Counted from the stretch's first letter, positions 15,660-24,892 are shown. The stretch: 64,000 nt of DNA from Botrimarina colliarenosi (GCF_007859955.1 NZ_SJPR01000001.1:1431590-1495589); one strand, 5' to 3'. Numbers and translations are program-made. The notes: generated by a model not told the origin, from the letters alone.

Positions 15660-15727
15660 GGTCGCTTCCTGACGGTCGCGGTTCAGTAGGGATGGAGACG
15701 CCGAACCGTGACCGTCAGGGAGCGACC
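15660..15727. repeat. Inverted repeat, GGTCGCTCCCTGACGGTCGC family
   Basis: Arms 15660-15684 and 15703-15727 complement each other (GGTCGCTTCCTGACGGTCGC). The same sequence is used in the arms at 5527-5549 and 6204-6228. Confidence 0.85.
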
Positions 15728-15734
15728 ACACGGC

Positions 15735-16025
15735 TCAGCCGTCGAGCACGGCCGGAACTTTGAATCCGACTGAATCCTTACGCGGTGCGTTCGCCAGCGC
15801 CGCTTCGTGCGACAGGCCGGGACGCACCTCGTCGGCTCGCAGCACGTTGTGCAATTCGACGGCGTGGGCCATCGGCTCGACCCCTGCGGTGTCGACCGCC
15901 GCCAGCGAGTCGACGTAGGCGACGATCTCCGCCAGTTGCGGCGTCAGCGCTTCGAGCTGGGCGTCGTCCAGGTCGAGCCGCGCCAACAGGGCGACGCGCT
16001 CAACCTCGGCGCGAGAGATCGCCAT
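15735..16025 (-). CDS. gatC: Asp/Glu-tRNA(Asn/Gln) amidotransferase subunit C
   Basis: A 96-residue GatC, the small subunit that stabilises GatA against GatB. The family pattern is complete: VERVALLARLDLDDAQLEAL at the N-terminus, the central ELHNVLRADEVRPGLSHEAA, and the ending APRKDSVGFKVPAVL that inserts between GatA and GatB. It starts 31 nt after rpmB, on the same strand, and is followed by gatA, so rpmB-gatC-gatA look co-transcribed. Confidence 0.95.
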   Translation of the reverse strand: MAISRAEVERVALLARLDLDDAQLEALTPQLAEIVAYVDSLAAVDTAGVEPMAHAVELHNVLRADEVRPGLSHEAALANAPRKDSVGFKVPAVLDG

Positions 16026-16056
16026 GGCGAGACCGGGCTAGGGGCGGGGTCCGAAG

Positions 16057-16341
16057 TTACTTCTTGCCGGCCTTGATGGCCTTGGCGGGAAGCTGGAACG
16101 GCGCGCTGCGGACCTTCTTGACCACGGCGCCCGAGCGGATGCACTGCACGCAGACCCGCAGGTGCGCGGCGTTGCCGTCGGTGCCGGTGACCTTCACCCG
16201 CTGCAAGTTCGGCTTGAACTGCCGCTTGGTGATGCCGGTGATCTTGGTGCCGACGCCGCCGAGGTACTTCTTCTTACCGCGGATGGTGACCTGGTTGCCG
16301 ATCTGCGGGCCTTTGCCGCAGAGTTCACAAGCGCGAGCCAT
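16057..16341 (-). CDS. rpmB: 50S ribosomal protein L28
   Basis: A 94-residue basic protein with the L28 N-terminus MARACELCGKGPQIGNQVT and a zinc-type cysteine set: C5 and C8 (CELC) and a second CVQC near residue 71. RGKKKYLGGVGTKITGITKR and LQRVKVTGTDGNAAHLRVC match L28. It is a component of the large ribosomal subunit near the E site. L28 is usually next to rpmG; here gatC follows by 31 nt instead. Confidence 0.95.
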   Translation of the reverse strand: MARACELCGKGPQIGNQVTIRGKKKYLGGVGTKITGITKRQFKPNLQRVKVTGTDGNAAHLRVCVQCIRSGAVVKKVRSAPFQLPAKAIKAGKK

Positions 16342-16528
16342 CGGATTGCCTCGTAGTCGGACGGCCCCCGGTGTGGGGGCCCGTCGCCAAAGTGTTATCG
16401 GTGTGCGGGATTCGTCGGGCTCGGCGCCCCCCGCCGCGGGCGTCCTGCCGCGGCGAATCGCACAGATTAGCGGACCGGGGCCGGGGGGGCAATGCTCCCG
16501 AGCAAGCTAGATGCGTGCAAATTCAAAT

Positions 16529-16612
16529 TGTGGGAGGGGTCTCCGACCCCGATTACGGCTTCGTATCGCTATCGGCAGGGAGCCGTAATCGGGGTCGGAG
16601 ACCCCTCCCACA
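16529..16612. repeat. Inverted repeat, TGTGGGAGG/GTCTCC family (copy 2)
   Basis: Arms starting TGTGGGAGGGGTCTCCGACC (16529) and its exact complement ending at 16612; loop about 24 nt. Confidence 0.9.
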
Positions 16613-16629
16613 GCAGCCTGCAGCGTCAC

Positions 16630-17484
16630 TCACTTCCCGCCGGTGAACTCCAGCACCTGCTTCAGGATGTGGCCATTGGTGGCGATTCCCTCGCCGGCGT
16701 GGACGGTCGGTTCGCCGCGCCAGCTGGTGAACGTGCCGCCCGCCTCTTCGAGGATCGGCTTCAGGCACGCGGCGTCCCAGACGCTCATTTCCGCGTCGAC
16801 CATCAACTCGGCCCGCCCGATCGCGACCATCATGTAGCCATAGCCATCGCCCCAGGTGCGCGAGATGCGGGCCTTCTCTTGCAGGGCGAAATAGACCTCG
16901 GTGGCGTCGTTGGTGCGGTCCTGGAAGCCGGCGACGTCGCCCGTCAGGAACAGGCCATCCGCCAAGTCCTTGACGTCCGAAACGTGCGCCTGGGTCAGCT
17001 CGCCGCCGCCATTCTGGTACCAGGCGCCCCCGCCGACCGCGGCGTGGATCGTCTCGCCGGACGCGGGGGCGTTGATCACGCCGAGGATCGGCTCGCCGCT
17101 CGTTTCTTCGATAACGGCGACCAGATTCGTGTAGAGCGGCACCCCGTGCATGAACGGCTTGGTGCCGTCGATCGGGTCGAGAATCCACTTGTAGCCCGAC
17201 TCGCCCGGCTTCTCGGGGTACTCCTCGCCGAGGATCGCGTCGGTGGGGAAACGCTCCTCGATCCGCTGGCGGAGGTGCTGTTCGGCGGTCTTGTCGGCGA
17301 CGGTGACGGGTGAGCCATCGCCCTTCCAGTCGATCCGCAGGGTGGGCGACCGGAAGTACTTTTGGGTGATTTCCCCCGCTTCGAGAGCGATCTGGCGGGC
17401 CCATTCGAGCCGCTCGTTGGCGGCGGCCCGCCCTTTCTCAGAAAGTGCGGGCTGTTGGGAAGCGGCAGTGGCGGGCGTCGTCAT
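16630..17484 (-). CDS. Inositol-monophosphatase-family phosphatase, probably histidinol-phosphatase (HisN type)
   Basis: A 284-residue Mg2+-dependent phosphatase with the superfamily motifs in order: GDGSPVTVADKTAE (about 62-75), the metal-binding Glu in ILGEEYPE, DPIDGTKPFMHG (about 112-123) and WGDGYGYMMVAIG ... VWDAACLKPILEEAGG (about 200-238). The WGD-Y-GY segment and the length fit the histidinol-phosphate phosphatase HisN branch better than inositol monophosphatase or CysQ, but the substrate cannot be fixed from sequence and no other his gene is here. The start at 17484 was chosen because the preceding frame shows no homology. It is upstream of rpmB on the same strand, with a palindromic repeat just past its stop codon. 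Confidence 0.85.
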   Translation of the reverse strand: MTTPATAASQQPALSEKGRAAANERLEWARQIALEAGEITQKYFRSPTLRIDWKGDGSPVTVADKTAEQHLRQRIEERFPTDAILGEEYPEKPGESGYKWILDPIDGTKPFMHGVPLYTNLVAVIEETSGEPILGVINAPASGETIHAAVGGGAWYQNGGGELTQAHVSDVKDLADGLFLTGDVAGFQDRTNDATEVYFALQEKARISRTWGDGYGYMMVAIGRAELMVDAEMSVWDAACLKPILEEAGGTFTSWRGEPTVHAGEGIATNGHILKQVLEFTGGK

Positions 17485-17736
17485 GACGTCGACGGGGGTC
17501 CAGAGTGTCGGATTAAGTGGGGAGTCGAGCGTCGGCTCGCGCCGGGCCAACCGTCCCGGCGCGCTCAGGCTAAACCTGCGAGCGTCGTTTGAGAAGACGT
17601 CTGTAGGGGTACCGTAAGTGGAACCGGCGGGAAAATGCCCGTAGAATCGGGTCCGAGCCGAGCGTGGCGAACACCCCCCCTTTCGTGGGCGACGCCGCGG
17701 ACTCAGCCTCCCAATCCAAAGAGGATGGAGCCTCCC

Positions 17737-18237
17737 ATGCGTCTTGTAACCCCCACCGCAGCCCGCTGGCTGGCGGTTTTGGTCGTCGTCGGCTCCGCCT
17801 CCGTGGCGCTGGCGCAGCGCTTCGTTTGGCCCCCCGCCGCTGGGGATCGGATGGCGGATAACACAGCCCCGGCCGCTTCGACGGCCGCCCCTGGGGACGA
17901 AGAACCGCCGCTCAACCTAGCGAGCCGCGCCGACGAAACGCCCGTCTCTCGGCCGTTTGCGACCGTCACTGCCGCCGCGATGCCGACGCCTTCGCCCGCC
18001 CCGGCGGGTGGCAACCGGCTCGACTGGCAGATCCTGGAGAATCCGAACGGCCCGCACACGGCCCTAATTTTTGACCCAGTCCGCCAGGTCTTCGCCGTTT
18101 ACCACGTCGACTCTGCTAGCGGTCAGATTATGCTGAAGTCGGTCCGTAACCTGTCAGCCGACCTCCGGCTCCCCCAGTTCAATAGCAGCAACCCGGCCCC
18201 GAAAGACATCCAATCGATGCTCGACGAGGCCCGTTAG
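17737..18237 (+). CDS. Exported protein of unknown function
   Basis: A 166-residue protein with a signal peptide (residues 1-26: RLVTPTAARWLAVLVVVGSA ... ALAQ), a Pro/Ala/Asp-rich linker and a compact C-terminal domain of about 65 residues (DWQILENPNGPHTALIFDPV ... QIMLKSVRNLSADLRLPQFN). GGAG lies 6 nt before the chosen ATG; an in-frame ATG four codons upstream has no proper spacing. It is followed after 36 nt by the HTH/acidic membrane protein and so probably starts that transcription unit. I recognise similar short exported proteins in Pirellulales next to such HTH genes, but know no function. Confidence 0.7.
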   Translation: MRLVTPTAARWLAVLVVVGSASVALAQRFVWPPAAGDRMADNTAPAASTAAPGDEEPPLNLASRADETPVSRPFATVTAAAMPTPSPAPAGGNRLDWQILENPNGPHTALIFDPVRQVFAVYHVDSASGQIMLKSVRNLSADLRLPQFNSSNPAPKDIQSMLDEAR

Positions 18238-18273
18238 CGCGCTCCCGCGCCCAACCGCCCGACCTGTCCCGCC

Positions 18274-19692
18274 ATGTCGCAGAAGTTTATTAGCCTTGAT
18301 GACGCCGCCGCCCGCCTCGGTCTGACCAAGGAGCGGCTCAATCATCTCCGTGAGACGAACGTCATCAACGGGTACAAGGACGGCGCGAGCTGGAAATTCC
18401 GGACCGAGCACATCGAGCGGCTTGAGAACGACGGGGTCCCCAGCGAGTCGGACGAAGAAGAGGACTTCTCCTTCGGATCGGGCGACGAGTACAGCCTCGG
18501 CGATCTGGGCGGCGACCTGCCCGAACTGGCGCTCGACGACGCCATTGAGAACGATCCGGACAAGAACGAAGGCGACGCCGCCGCCAAGACCGAGATCGGC
18601 GGGCCGATCGAACTGGACGACGACGACATCGGTCTGGGCGTCGAGCCCCTGGGCGATGGCGACGACGCCGAGTCGATCCTCCTGACCGGCGACGACGAGC
18701 TCGAAGGGGGCCTCCCCCGGCCGCAGAGCACGATCATCGGCAAGAGCGATCTGTCGCTCGAAGACGACCTCCAGCTCGCCTCCGGCAGCGACGCCGCCCC
18801 GGCGTCGCCGAAGTCGGGCGCCGCGTTCGAGGACCTCGAAGAGCTTGAGCTCGACCTCGAATCCGAGTCAAGCCGCATCCTCGATTCCAAACAGGCGGAT
18901 GCGGCCCGCAAGGCGGCCGAAGCGGCCTCCTCCAGCGGCGACGACTTGGAGCTCGACCTTGCCGGCAGCGATCTCGGGCTGGCCGGCTCGGACGTGCTCG
19001 GCAAGCAAGAAACCGACGAGGCAGGCACGCCCGGCCTCTCGGGATCGGGCAGCGTTAGCGGCCTCTCGGGCCTCGACAGCATCCAGCTCGGCGAAGACGA
19101 GGACGACGACCTTGTGCTCGGCGGCTCGGGCAGTTCGGGCGACCTGGGCTCGGGCGACAGCGGCATCAACCTCTCGCCCTCCGACAGCGGCTTCGCGCTG
19201 GACGAGGTGCCCCTCGACCTGGGCGGCTCGGCGATCGGCTCGGCGCTCGACTTGGCGGCTCTCTCGGCGGCCGGCTCGGGCGTGTCAGGGTTGGCGATGT
19301 CGGGCGTCGGCGGCGAGGACTTCCAGCTCACGCCCGCCGACTCGGGCGACGAGGAAGAAGACAGCTCGCAGATTGTCGCCCTTGAGGAAGTCAACGAAGA
19401 AGACGAAGACCTCCCCGGCTTCGAAGCGATCGACGAGGGGGACGACGACCTCGGTGGCGGCTTCGGAGGGGGCATGGGCGTCGAGACGGCCGCCGCTCCG
19501 GTGGTGGTCGGCGGCGGACAAGAAGTGCCGTTCCCCGGCTGGGTCGTCGGCCTGTTGGGCGCCGGCTTTGTCTCGATGCTGCTCTGCGGCGTCATGGCCC
19601 TCGATATGGTTCAGAGCATGTGGGCTTGGGACGAGCCCTTCGGCTTCAACAGCTCGCTCATGGACGGCCTGCTCGGCATCTTCGGCGGCTGA
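18274..19692 (+). CDS. Membrane-anchored protein with N-terminal excisionase-like HTH and long acidic low-complexity region
   Basis: The 472 residues have three parts. Residues 1-55 form a MerR/excisionase-type helix-turn-helix (FISLDDAAARLGLTKERLNH ... ETNVINGYKDGASWKFRTEHI). Residues about 56-410 are highly acidic and Ser/Gly-rich, with repeats of the form LELDL and GSGDSG, probably disordered. Residues about 418-445 form one transmembrane helix (FPGWVVGLLGAGFVSMLLCGV) followed by a short outer tail. A DNA-binding domain tethered to the membrane through a long acidic linker is unusual; similar layouts occur in planctomycetes. Targets and role are unknown. It lies 36 nt after the exported protein gene and ahead of the duplicated-domain lipoprotein gene. 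Confidence 0.8.
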   Translation: MSQKFISLDDAAARLGLTKERLNHLRETNVINGYKDGASWKFRTEHIERLENDGVPSESDEEEDFSFGSGDEYSLGDLGGDLPELALDDAIENDPDKNEGDAAAKTEIGGPIELDDDDIGLGVEPLGDGDDAESILLTGDDELEGGLPRPQSTIIGKSDLSLEDDLQLASGSDAAPASPKSGAAFEDLEELELDLESESSRILDSKQADAARKAAEAASSSGDDLELDLAGSDLGLAGSDVLGKQETDEAGTPGLSGSGSVSGLSGLDSIQLGEDEDDDLVLGGSGSSGDLGSGDSGINLSPSDSGFALDEVPLDLGGSAIGSALDLAALSAAGSGVSGLAMSGVGGEDFQLTPADSGDEEEDSSQIVALEEVNEEDEDLPGFEAIDEGDDDLGGGFGGGMGVETAAAPVVVGGGQEVPFPGWVVGLLGAGFVSMLLCGVMALDMVQSMWAWDEPFGFNSSLMDGLLGIFGG

Positions 19693-19876
19693 AGCTGGCT
19701 TGGCTTTTTTGGGTCGATCTGGGCTTATTTGGGTCGATCTGGCTAGTCCGGAAGGGGCGAGAGACTGCGGCAGATTGCCGCCCTGGCGAGAATACCGGCC
19801 CACAGGGGGTCGGTCTGGGTAGGCCCGTCGCCGTGCCTGCCCGTAGGATAGGGGGCTTCCGCCATCGGCCGGGCCG

Positions 19877-21025
19877 ATGGCTTTGCCACGCCCCTTCTCC
19901 CGCAAGAGAGCCGTGCTCCCCGTTTGCCACAGCGTCACGCTTGCCCTTCTCGTCGCCCTCGCCAGCGGTTGCCGGCCGGAAGACGAGGTCCGCACTTACC
20001 GCATCGCGAAACCGGACAATTCCGAGGCGGCGCCAGCCGTCACCGCCCCGGCAGTAGCCGCCCCCCCCCAGGGCGAGCCGACCGACCGGATGCTCGGCGC
20101 GATCGTTCCCGGGCCGTCACGGGCTTGGTTCTTCAAAGCGGTGGGACCCGTCGGGGCCATCGATGAAGCCGCCGACGCGATCACTGAGTTCCTCGCCTCG
20201 ATCCGCTTCGACGGGGACGAACCGACCTGGGAGACGCCCGACGGCTGGACCGAGTCGCGCGCCGCGGGGATGCGACTGGCCACGCTCCAAGTCCCCGCCG
20301 GGGACGGCGCCGCGCCGATCGAGCTGAGCGTCATCGGCCTGCCGCTGGTCGCGGAGTGGGACGCCCAGGTGCTCGACAACGTCAATCGCTGGCGGAAGCA
20401 GCTGAAGCAGCCACCGCTCGACGCCGCTGCCTTGGCGGCCGAGACGCGTCCCCTCGCCGACGTCGCCGAAGAGGCGGTGCTGGTCGATCTACTCGGCTGG
20501 TTCGACGGCGGGACGATGGCGCCCTTCGCGGGTGGCGCCGCGGCGCCCAAACCATCAACTCCGCCATCAACTCCGCCATCAGTTCCGCCAGTCGCGCCCC
20601 CGGCCGCGCCGTTCCCGATCGGTTCGTCGGAGTTGAAATCTCAGACGCCCGACGGTTGGACGGCGGGGCCCCCTTCGACGATGCGCAAGGCGTCGCTGAA
20701 AACGCCCGGCGGCGCCGAGGTGACCGCGTTCGCCTTCCCGGCCGCCGGCGCGATGGGCGACCGCTTGGCGAACGTCAACCGCTGGCGTGGCGAGGTGAAG
20801 CTCGATCCGACAACCGACGAGGGCCTCGCCGAGGCGGCCGAGGCGATGCCGCTGCTCGGCGCAGAGGGGTCGTACTTCGAACTTGTCGGCCCCGACGAGA
20901 CGACGCACGCCGCGATGGTCGAGCGCGACGGCCAAGTCTGGTTCTTCAAACTACGCGGCCCCCGCGACGAGGTCGCCGCCCAGCGTGACGCGTTCCGCGC
21001 GTGGCTCGGATCGTTGTCCCTCTAG
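19877..21025 (+). CDS. Lipoprotein with two copies of an unknown domain, upstream of the cytochrome c synthase gene
   Basis: A 382-residue protein with an N-terminal signal and lipobox LASGC (Cys about residue 32). Two homologous halves are visible: residues about 75-190 (PDGWTESRAAGMRLATLQVP ... VLDNVNRWRKQLKQPPLD) and about 260-380 (PDGWTAGPPSTMRKASLKTP ... RLANVNRWRGEVKLDPTT), both with the motif NVNRWR and with WFFKA/WFFKLRGP strands. A Pro/Ser/Thr linker encoded by a short tandem repeat (20550-20590) joins them. It ends 9 nt before the cytochrome c synthase start, so the two are co-expressed and it may serve cytochrome c maturation; that is inferred from position. Similar gene pairs are known to me in planctomycetes. 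Confidence 0.78.
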   Translation: MALPRPFSRKRAVLPVCHSVTLALLVALASGCRPEDEVRTYRIAKPDNSEAAPAVTAPAVAAPPQGEPTDRMLGAIVPGPSRAWFFKAVGPVGAIDEAADAITEFLASIRFDGDEPTWETPDGWTESRAAGMRLATLQVPAGDGAAPIELSVIGLPLVAEWDAQVLDNVNRWRKQLKQPPLDAAALAAETRPLADVAEEAVLVDLLGWFDGGTMAPFAGGAAAPKPSTPPSTPPSVPPVAPPAAPFPIGSSELKSQTPDGWTAGPPSTMRKASLKTPGGAEVTAFAFPAAGAMGDRLANVNRWRGEVKLDPTTDEGLAEAAEAMPLLGAEGSYFELVGPDETTHAAMVERDGQVWFFKLRGPRDEVAAQRDAFRAWLGSLSL

Positions 21026-21034
21026 AAACAAGCT

Positions 21035-24000
21035 ATGAGCACGACCCTCGAGTCCCAGCCCGCCGCTGCATCGGACGCCGCGCCGGGCGAATCGTTGGAG
21101 TCGCGCCCGCCCCGTGGCGCGGCCGGAACGTCCAATAGCTGGCTGGCGGCGCTCGCTTCGCTGCGGCTCACCGTGACGCTGTTCGCCCTGGCGATCTTCC
21201 TTGTCTTTGTCGGCACGCTCGCGCAGAAGGACCACGACGTCTGGTACGTCGTCGAGCAGAACTACTTCCGTGTCTGGGTGGCGACGGTTGAGTGGCAGAC
21301 CTTCGTGCGGCTGGTCGAGATGTTCACCAAGGCCGAGACGCCGCCGATCACCGGTGGCTTCCTGTTCCCTGGCGGCAAGCTGATCGGCGTCGTGATGTTC
21401 GCCAACCTGCTCGCCGCGCACGCGGTTCGATTTAAGGTAGCGGCGAAGGGGACGCGGCTCGCCTGGGGATCGGTTCTGCTCGCCGGGGGCGTGGCGGCGA
21501 CGGCGGCCGTCTTGGCGACCGGCCTCGATACGTCGCTCGTTGGGCAGCTCTCCCCCGAGTTCTGCGACGGCCTCTGGCAGACGCTGCGCGCGGCCTTGGC
21601 TGGTGTGGCGCTGGTCGGCGCCTACATGACGATGCAGAAGTACGGCCACCTGCGCCCCGCCGAGTGGTGGTTGTTGGCGGCGTTCAACGCGGTGCTGCTC
21701 GGCCTCGCCGGCTATCTGTTCGCTTACCCGACGGTCGCCCCCGACGACGCAGGGATGCGGATCGTCTGGCAGCTGACCAAGTGCGGCGGCGCGGCGCTGC
21801 TGTGCCTCGCCGGCTGTTGGGTGGTGTTCCGCCAGCGGGCCGGCATCGTGCTGCTGCACGCTGGGATTGGGCTGTTGATGGTGGGCGAGCTGGTCACCGA
21901 CCTGGCCGCCGTTGAAGGGGTCATGTCGATCCCCGAGGGGGGGGCCGTCAACTACGCCGAGGATATCCGCCACGTCGAACTGGCGATCGTCACCGACGAA
22001 GCCGACGCCCAGCGCGTCACTGTGGTGCCGCAGAACGTGCTGGCGAAGGCCGCCGCGAGCGGCGAGGTGGTGTCACACCCCGACCTGCCGTTCGACCTCC
22101 GCGTCGTGCGGTTCGACGAGAACTCGCTGCTCGCCCCGCCGATGGCGGTCAACGAGAACCCGGCCACCGTGGGCGCCGGCCTCGAGCGCGTCGCGATCAC
22201 CAGCAAGTCGGTCTCCGGCGTGGCGGTCAGCGCCGGCGTCAACCGCCCGTCGGCCTACGTCGAGCCAATCGATAAGCAGACCGGTGAGTCGCTCGGCGTG
22301 TGGCTCGTGTCGGCGTCCTTCATGCCGATGGATGGCGGCGGCGGGACGAGCCTCTTGCCGCAAACGATTGACGTCGACGGGACCCCCTACGAGGTCGATC
22401 TCCGCTTCAAGCGGCTCTACAAGGACTACTCGGTCACGCTGACCGACTTCCGCTTCGACCGCTACGCCGGGACGAACGTCCCCAAGAACTTCCAGTCGGA
22501 CATCGTGCTGAGCGACCCGTCGCGCGACGTCGAGCGGCCGGTAAAGATCTGGATGAACAACCCGCTCCGCTACGCGGGCGACACGATCTATCAGCAGAGC
22601 TTCGACGAGGTCACCGAACGCTCGACCGTGCTGCAAGTGGTCACCAACGGCGGTTGGATGATCCCCTATGTCAGCTGCGTGCTTGTCGGGCTCGGCATGC
22701 TGACGCACTTCAGCCTGACGCTCACCCGATTCGCCCGCCGACGCGTCGAGGAAGCAAACCGCCTCGCCGCGAAGAGCGAGACCCGCAGCGACGCCGGGCC
22801 GAGCCTGTTGTCGGCCGAGGCCTGGGCACAGCCGATCGTCTGGGCGCCCGCGTTGGCGGCCCTCCTGACGGTCGGTTACCTAGGGAGCAAGACGCGACCT
22901 GCCGTTGACGAACCGGGAGCGATGGCGGTCGAGCGTTTCGGCGCGTTGCCGGTCGCCGAGGGGGGACGCATCAAGCCAATCGATACGCTGGCGCGCACGA
23001 CACTGCAGGCGATCAGCGCCCGGCAAGAGGTGCTGCCGGCCGAGAAGGGCGAGCCACGCGTCTCGGCGATCACGTGGTTACTCGACACGATCTCGGCGCG
23101 CAAAGGCTGGGACACGCACCGCGTTTTCCGCATCGAGAGCCTTGAGCTGCTCGACGCGCTCGGCCTGCCGCCGCGGCAGGGGTCGTTCCGCTACAGCTAC
23201 GCCGAGGTGATGAAGGACCCCAGCGTGCTCGGCGGTCAGGTCGATCAAGCCTTGGCACGCCGCCGCGAAATCGCCGCCGCCCAGGCGCAGGGCCGACCGG
23301 CCGAGCCGCTGTCGCTGGTGCAGGAGCAGACGCTCGGTCTGGCGGACAAGGTGTCGTTGTTGCACCAATTGGCGAGCGCCTTCGGCGAGCCCCGCATTGA
23401 CGGCGATTCGGAAGAGGCGGTCCGTCAGCAACTGCTCGAGGCCCAGGCACGCGGCGAACAACTCGGCAAGAGCGGCGCCGTCCGCGTCGTGCCGCCGACC
23501 GAGCCGACCGGCGAGTGGACGACGCTCTACCAATCGAACTTGGCGAACCTGATGCGGCTGGTGATGAAGCAGCCCCTCGAGCCGGCGGGGGCCGCTTGGT
23601 CCGACGCCCTCACGGCCTACGCCCGCGGCGACGCGGCCCAATTCGCCGACGAGCTCACCGACATCGAGGCGGCGGTCGAGAAGTACCAGCGTTCGCTCGA
23701 AGCGACGCCCGAGGCGCTCGCCGGCTTGGCCGGCTCCGAGCGGCTCGACACCGGCGCGGTCCGCTTCGAGCACTTTTTTAGCCACTTCAGCCCGTTCTAT
23801 TACTGTGCGGCGATGTACCTGCTGGCGTTTGTGCTGACCGCCTGTGGCTGGCTAGGGCAGGGGAGTTGGTCGCGCGCGCTTGGCCGGGCGGCGCTGGCGG
23901 TGATCGTCGTGACGCTCTGCGTTCACACCTTCGCACTGGTAGGCCGCATCTATATCTCAGGCCGCCCGCCGGTGACGAACCTCTACTCGTCGGCCGTCTT

Positions 24001-24712
24001 TATCGGCTGGGCAGCGGTGCTGTTTGGCGTCGCTTTCGAAGCGATCTACAAACTGAGCGTCGGCAGCGCCGTAGCGAGCGTCCTCGGCTTCGCGACCTTG
24101 GTCGTGGCCCATTACCTTTCGCTCGACGGCGATACCTACACCGTGCTCAGCGCGGTCCTCGACACCCAGTTCTGGCTCGCAACGCACGTCGTCTGCGTGA
24201 CGCTCGGTTACTCGACGACGTTCCTAGCCGGCTTCCTCGGGGCGGGTTACCTGATCGCGGCCTGCGGCCCCCGCTTGTGGGGCGGCGCCAGCCGGCTTGA
24301 TAAGCGCGCTGGCGATCAGCTGGTGCGGATGATCTACGGGACGCTCTGCTTCGCCCTGCTGTTCAGCTTTGTCGGCACGGTCCTCGGCGGCTTGTGGGCC
24401 GACGACTCGTGGGGCCGCTTCTGGGGCTGGGACCCGAAGGAGAACGGCGCCCTGATCATCGTGCTCTGGAACGCCCTGGTGCTGCACGCCCGGTGGGGCA
24501 GGATGATCGGCCCGGTCGGTCTGTCGGCGTTGGCCGTTGGCGGAAACATCGTGACCACCTGGAGCTGGTTCGGCGTCAACGAACTTGGCGTCGGCCTCCA
24601 CGCCTACGGCGCCTCGGAGAGCAACACGGCGACGATGCTGCTCTTCTTCGCGGCGAGCCAGCTGGTGGTCATCGCCCTGGCGACGCTGCGGCCTCGGATA
24701 AAGAGCGTGTAA
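21035..24712 (+). CDS. Fused ResB/CcsA (CcsBA-type) system II cytochrome c synthase
   Basis: A 1,225-residue inner-membrane protein. The N-terminal half resembles ResB/CcsB: hydrophobic helices (residues about 30-300) with a large periplasmic region (about 320-530; includes DRYAGTNVPKNFQSDIVL and NNPLRYAGDTIYQQSFDE). The C-terminal part (about 925-1220) is CcsA/CcmF-like, with a tryptophan-rich heme-handling motif WGRFWGWDPKENGALIIVLW and flanking histidines. System II moves heme to the outside and attaches it to CxxCH motifs of cytochromes c. Fused CcsBA proteins are known from epsilonproteobacteria and Bacteroidetes, and similar fusions occur in planctomycetes. A hydrophilic segment of about 300 residues between the two parts is larger than usual. 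It is preceded by the duplicated-domain lipoprotein. Confidence 0.88.
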   Translation: MSTTLESQPAAASDAAPGESLESRPPRGAAGTSNSWLAALASLRLTVTLFALAIFLVFVGTLAQKDHDVWYVVEQNYFRVWVATVEWQTFVRLVEMFTKAETPPITGGFLFPGGKLIGVVMFANLLAAHAVRFKVAAKGTRLAWGSVLLAGGVAATAAVLATGLDTSLVGQLSPEFCDGLWQTLRAALAGVALVGAYMTMQKYGHLRPAEWWLLAAFNAVLLGLAGYLFAYPTVAPDDAGMRIVWQLTKCGGAALLCLAGCWVVFRQRAGIVLLHAGIGLLMVGELVTDLAAVEGVMSIPEGGAVNYAEDIRHVELAIVTDEADAQRVTVVPQNVLAKAAASGEVVSHPDLPFDLRVVRFDENSLLAPPMAVNENPATVGAGLERVAITSKSVSGVAVSAGVNRPSAYVEPIDKQTGESLGVWLVSASFMPMDGGGGTSLLPQTIDVDGTPYEVDLRFKRLYKDYSVTLTDFRFDRYAGTNVPKNFQSDIVLSDPSRDVERPVKIWMNNPLRYAGDTIYQQSFDEVTERSTVLQVVTNGGWMIPYVSCVLVGLGMLTHFSLTLTRFARRRVEEANRLAAKSETRSDAGPSLLSAEAWAQPIVWAPALAALLTVGYLGSKTRPAVDEPGAMAVERFGALPVAEGGRIKPIDTLARTTLQAISARQEVLPAEKGEPRVSAITWLLDTISARKGWDTHRVFRIESLELLDALGLPPRQGSFRYSYAEVMKDPSVLGGQVDQALARRREIAAAQAQGRPAEPLSLVQEQTLGLADKVSLLHQLASAFGEPRIDGDSEEAVRQQLLEAQARGEQLGKSGAVRVVPPTEPTGEWTTLYQSNLANLMRLVMKQPLEPAGAAWSDALTAYARGDAAQFADELTDIEAAVEKYQRSLEATPEALAGLAGSERLDTGAVRFEHFFSHFSPFYYCAAMYLLAFVLTACGWLGQGSWSRALGRAALAVIVVTLCVHTFALVGRIYISGRPPVTNLYSSAVFIGWAAVLFGVAFEAIYKLSVGSAVASVLGFATLVVAHYLSLDGDTYTVLSAVLDTQFWLATHVVCVTLGYSTTFLAGFLGAGYLIAACGPRLWGGASRLDKRAGDQLVRMIYGTLCFALLFSFVGTVLGGLWADDSWGRFWGWDPKENGALIIVLWNALVLHARWGRMIGPVGLSALAVGGNIVTTWSWFGVNELGVGLHAYGASESNTATMLLFFAASQLVVIALATLRPRIKSV

Positions 24713-24713
24713 A

Positions 24714-24892
24714 AGAGTCTCGCGCAGAGACGCAGAGACGCAGAGAAAAAGCGATTGAAGGTTCAACGCTTTGCGCCTTCGCGCCTTGGCGTGATTCTTC
24801 GTTTCGAGAAGGTCTCACGCCAAGGCGTGAAGGCGCAAAGAGGGTGCTGCCAAGCAATTTCTCCGCGTCTCTGCGTCTCTGCGCGAGACTTT
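24714..24892. repeat. Long inverted repeat with 8-nt phased arms (CGCAGAGA / TTCGCGCC family)
   Basis: The outer arm has CGCAGAGA three times and the inner arm TTTGCGCC, TTCGCGCC, TTGGCGTG; both are complemented on the right side. It lies between convergent genes. Related copies are at 31185-31352 and 31802-31916. Confidence 0.85.

Noticed and set aside
18342..19595. A 417-codon Ser/Pro-rich frame on the minus strand
   Set aside because: It mirrors the acidic low-complexity region of the HTH membrane protein; composition alone explains it.
24714..24892. CRISPR-like array because of repeated short units
   Set aside because: The units are 8 nt, directly adjacent and symmetric; there are no spacers of regular length and no cas genes.
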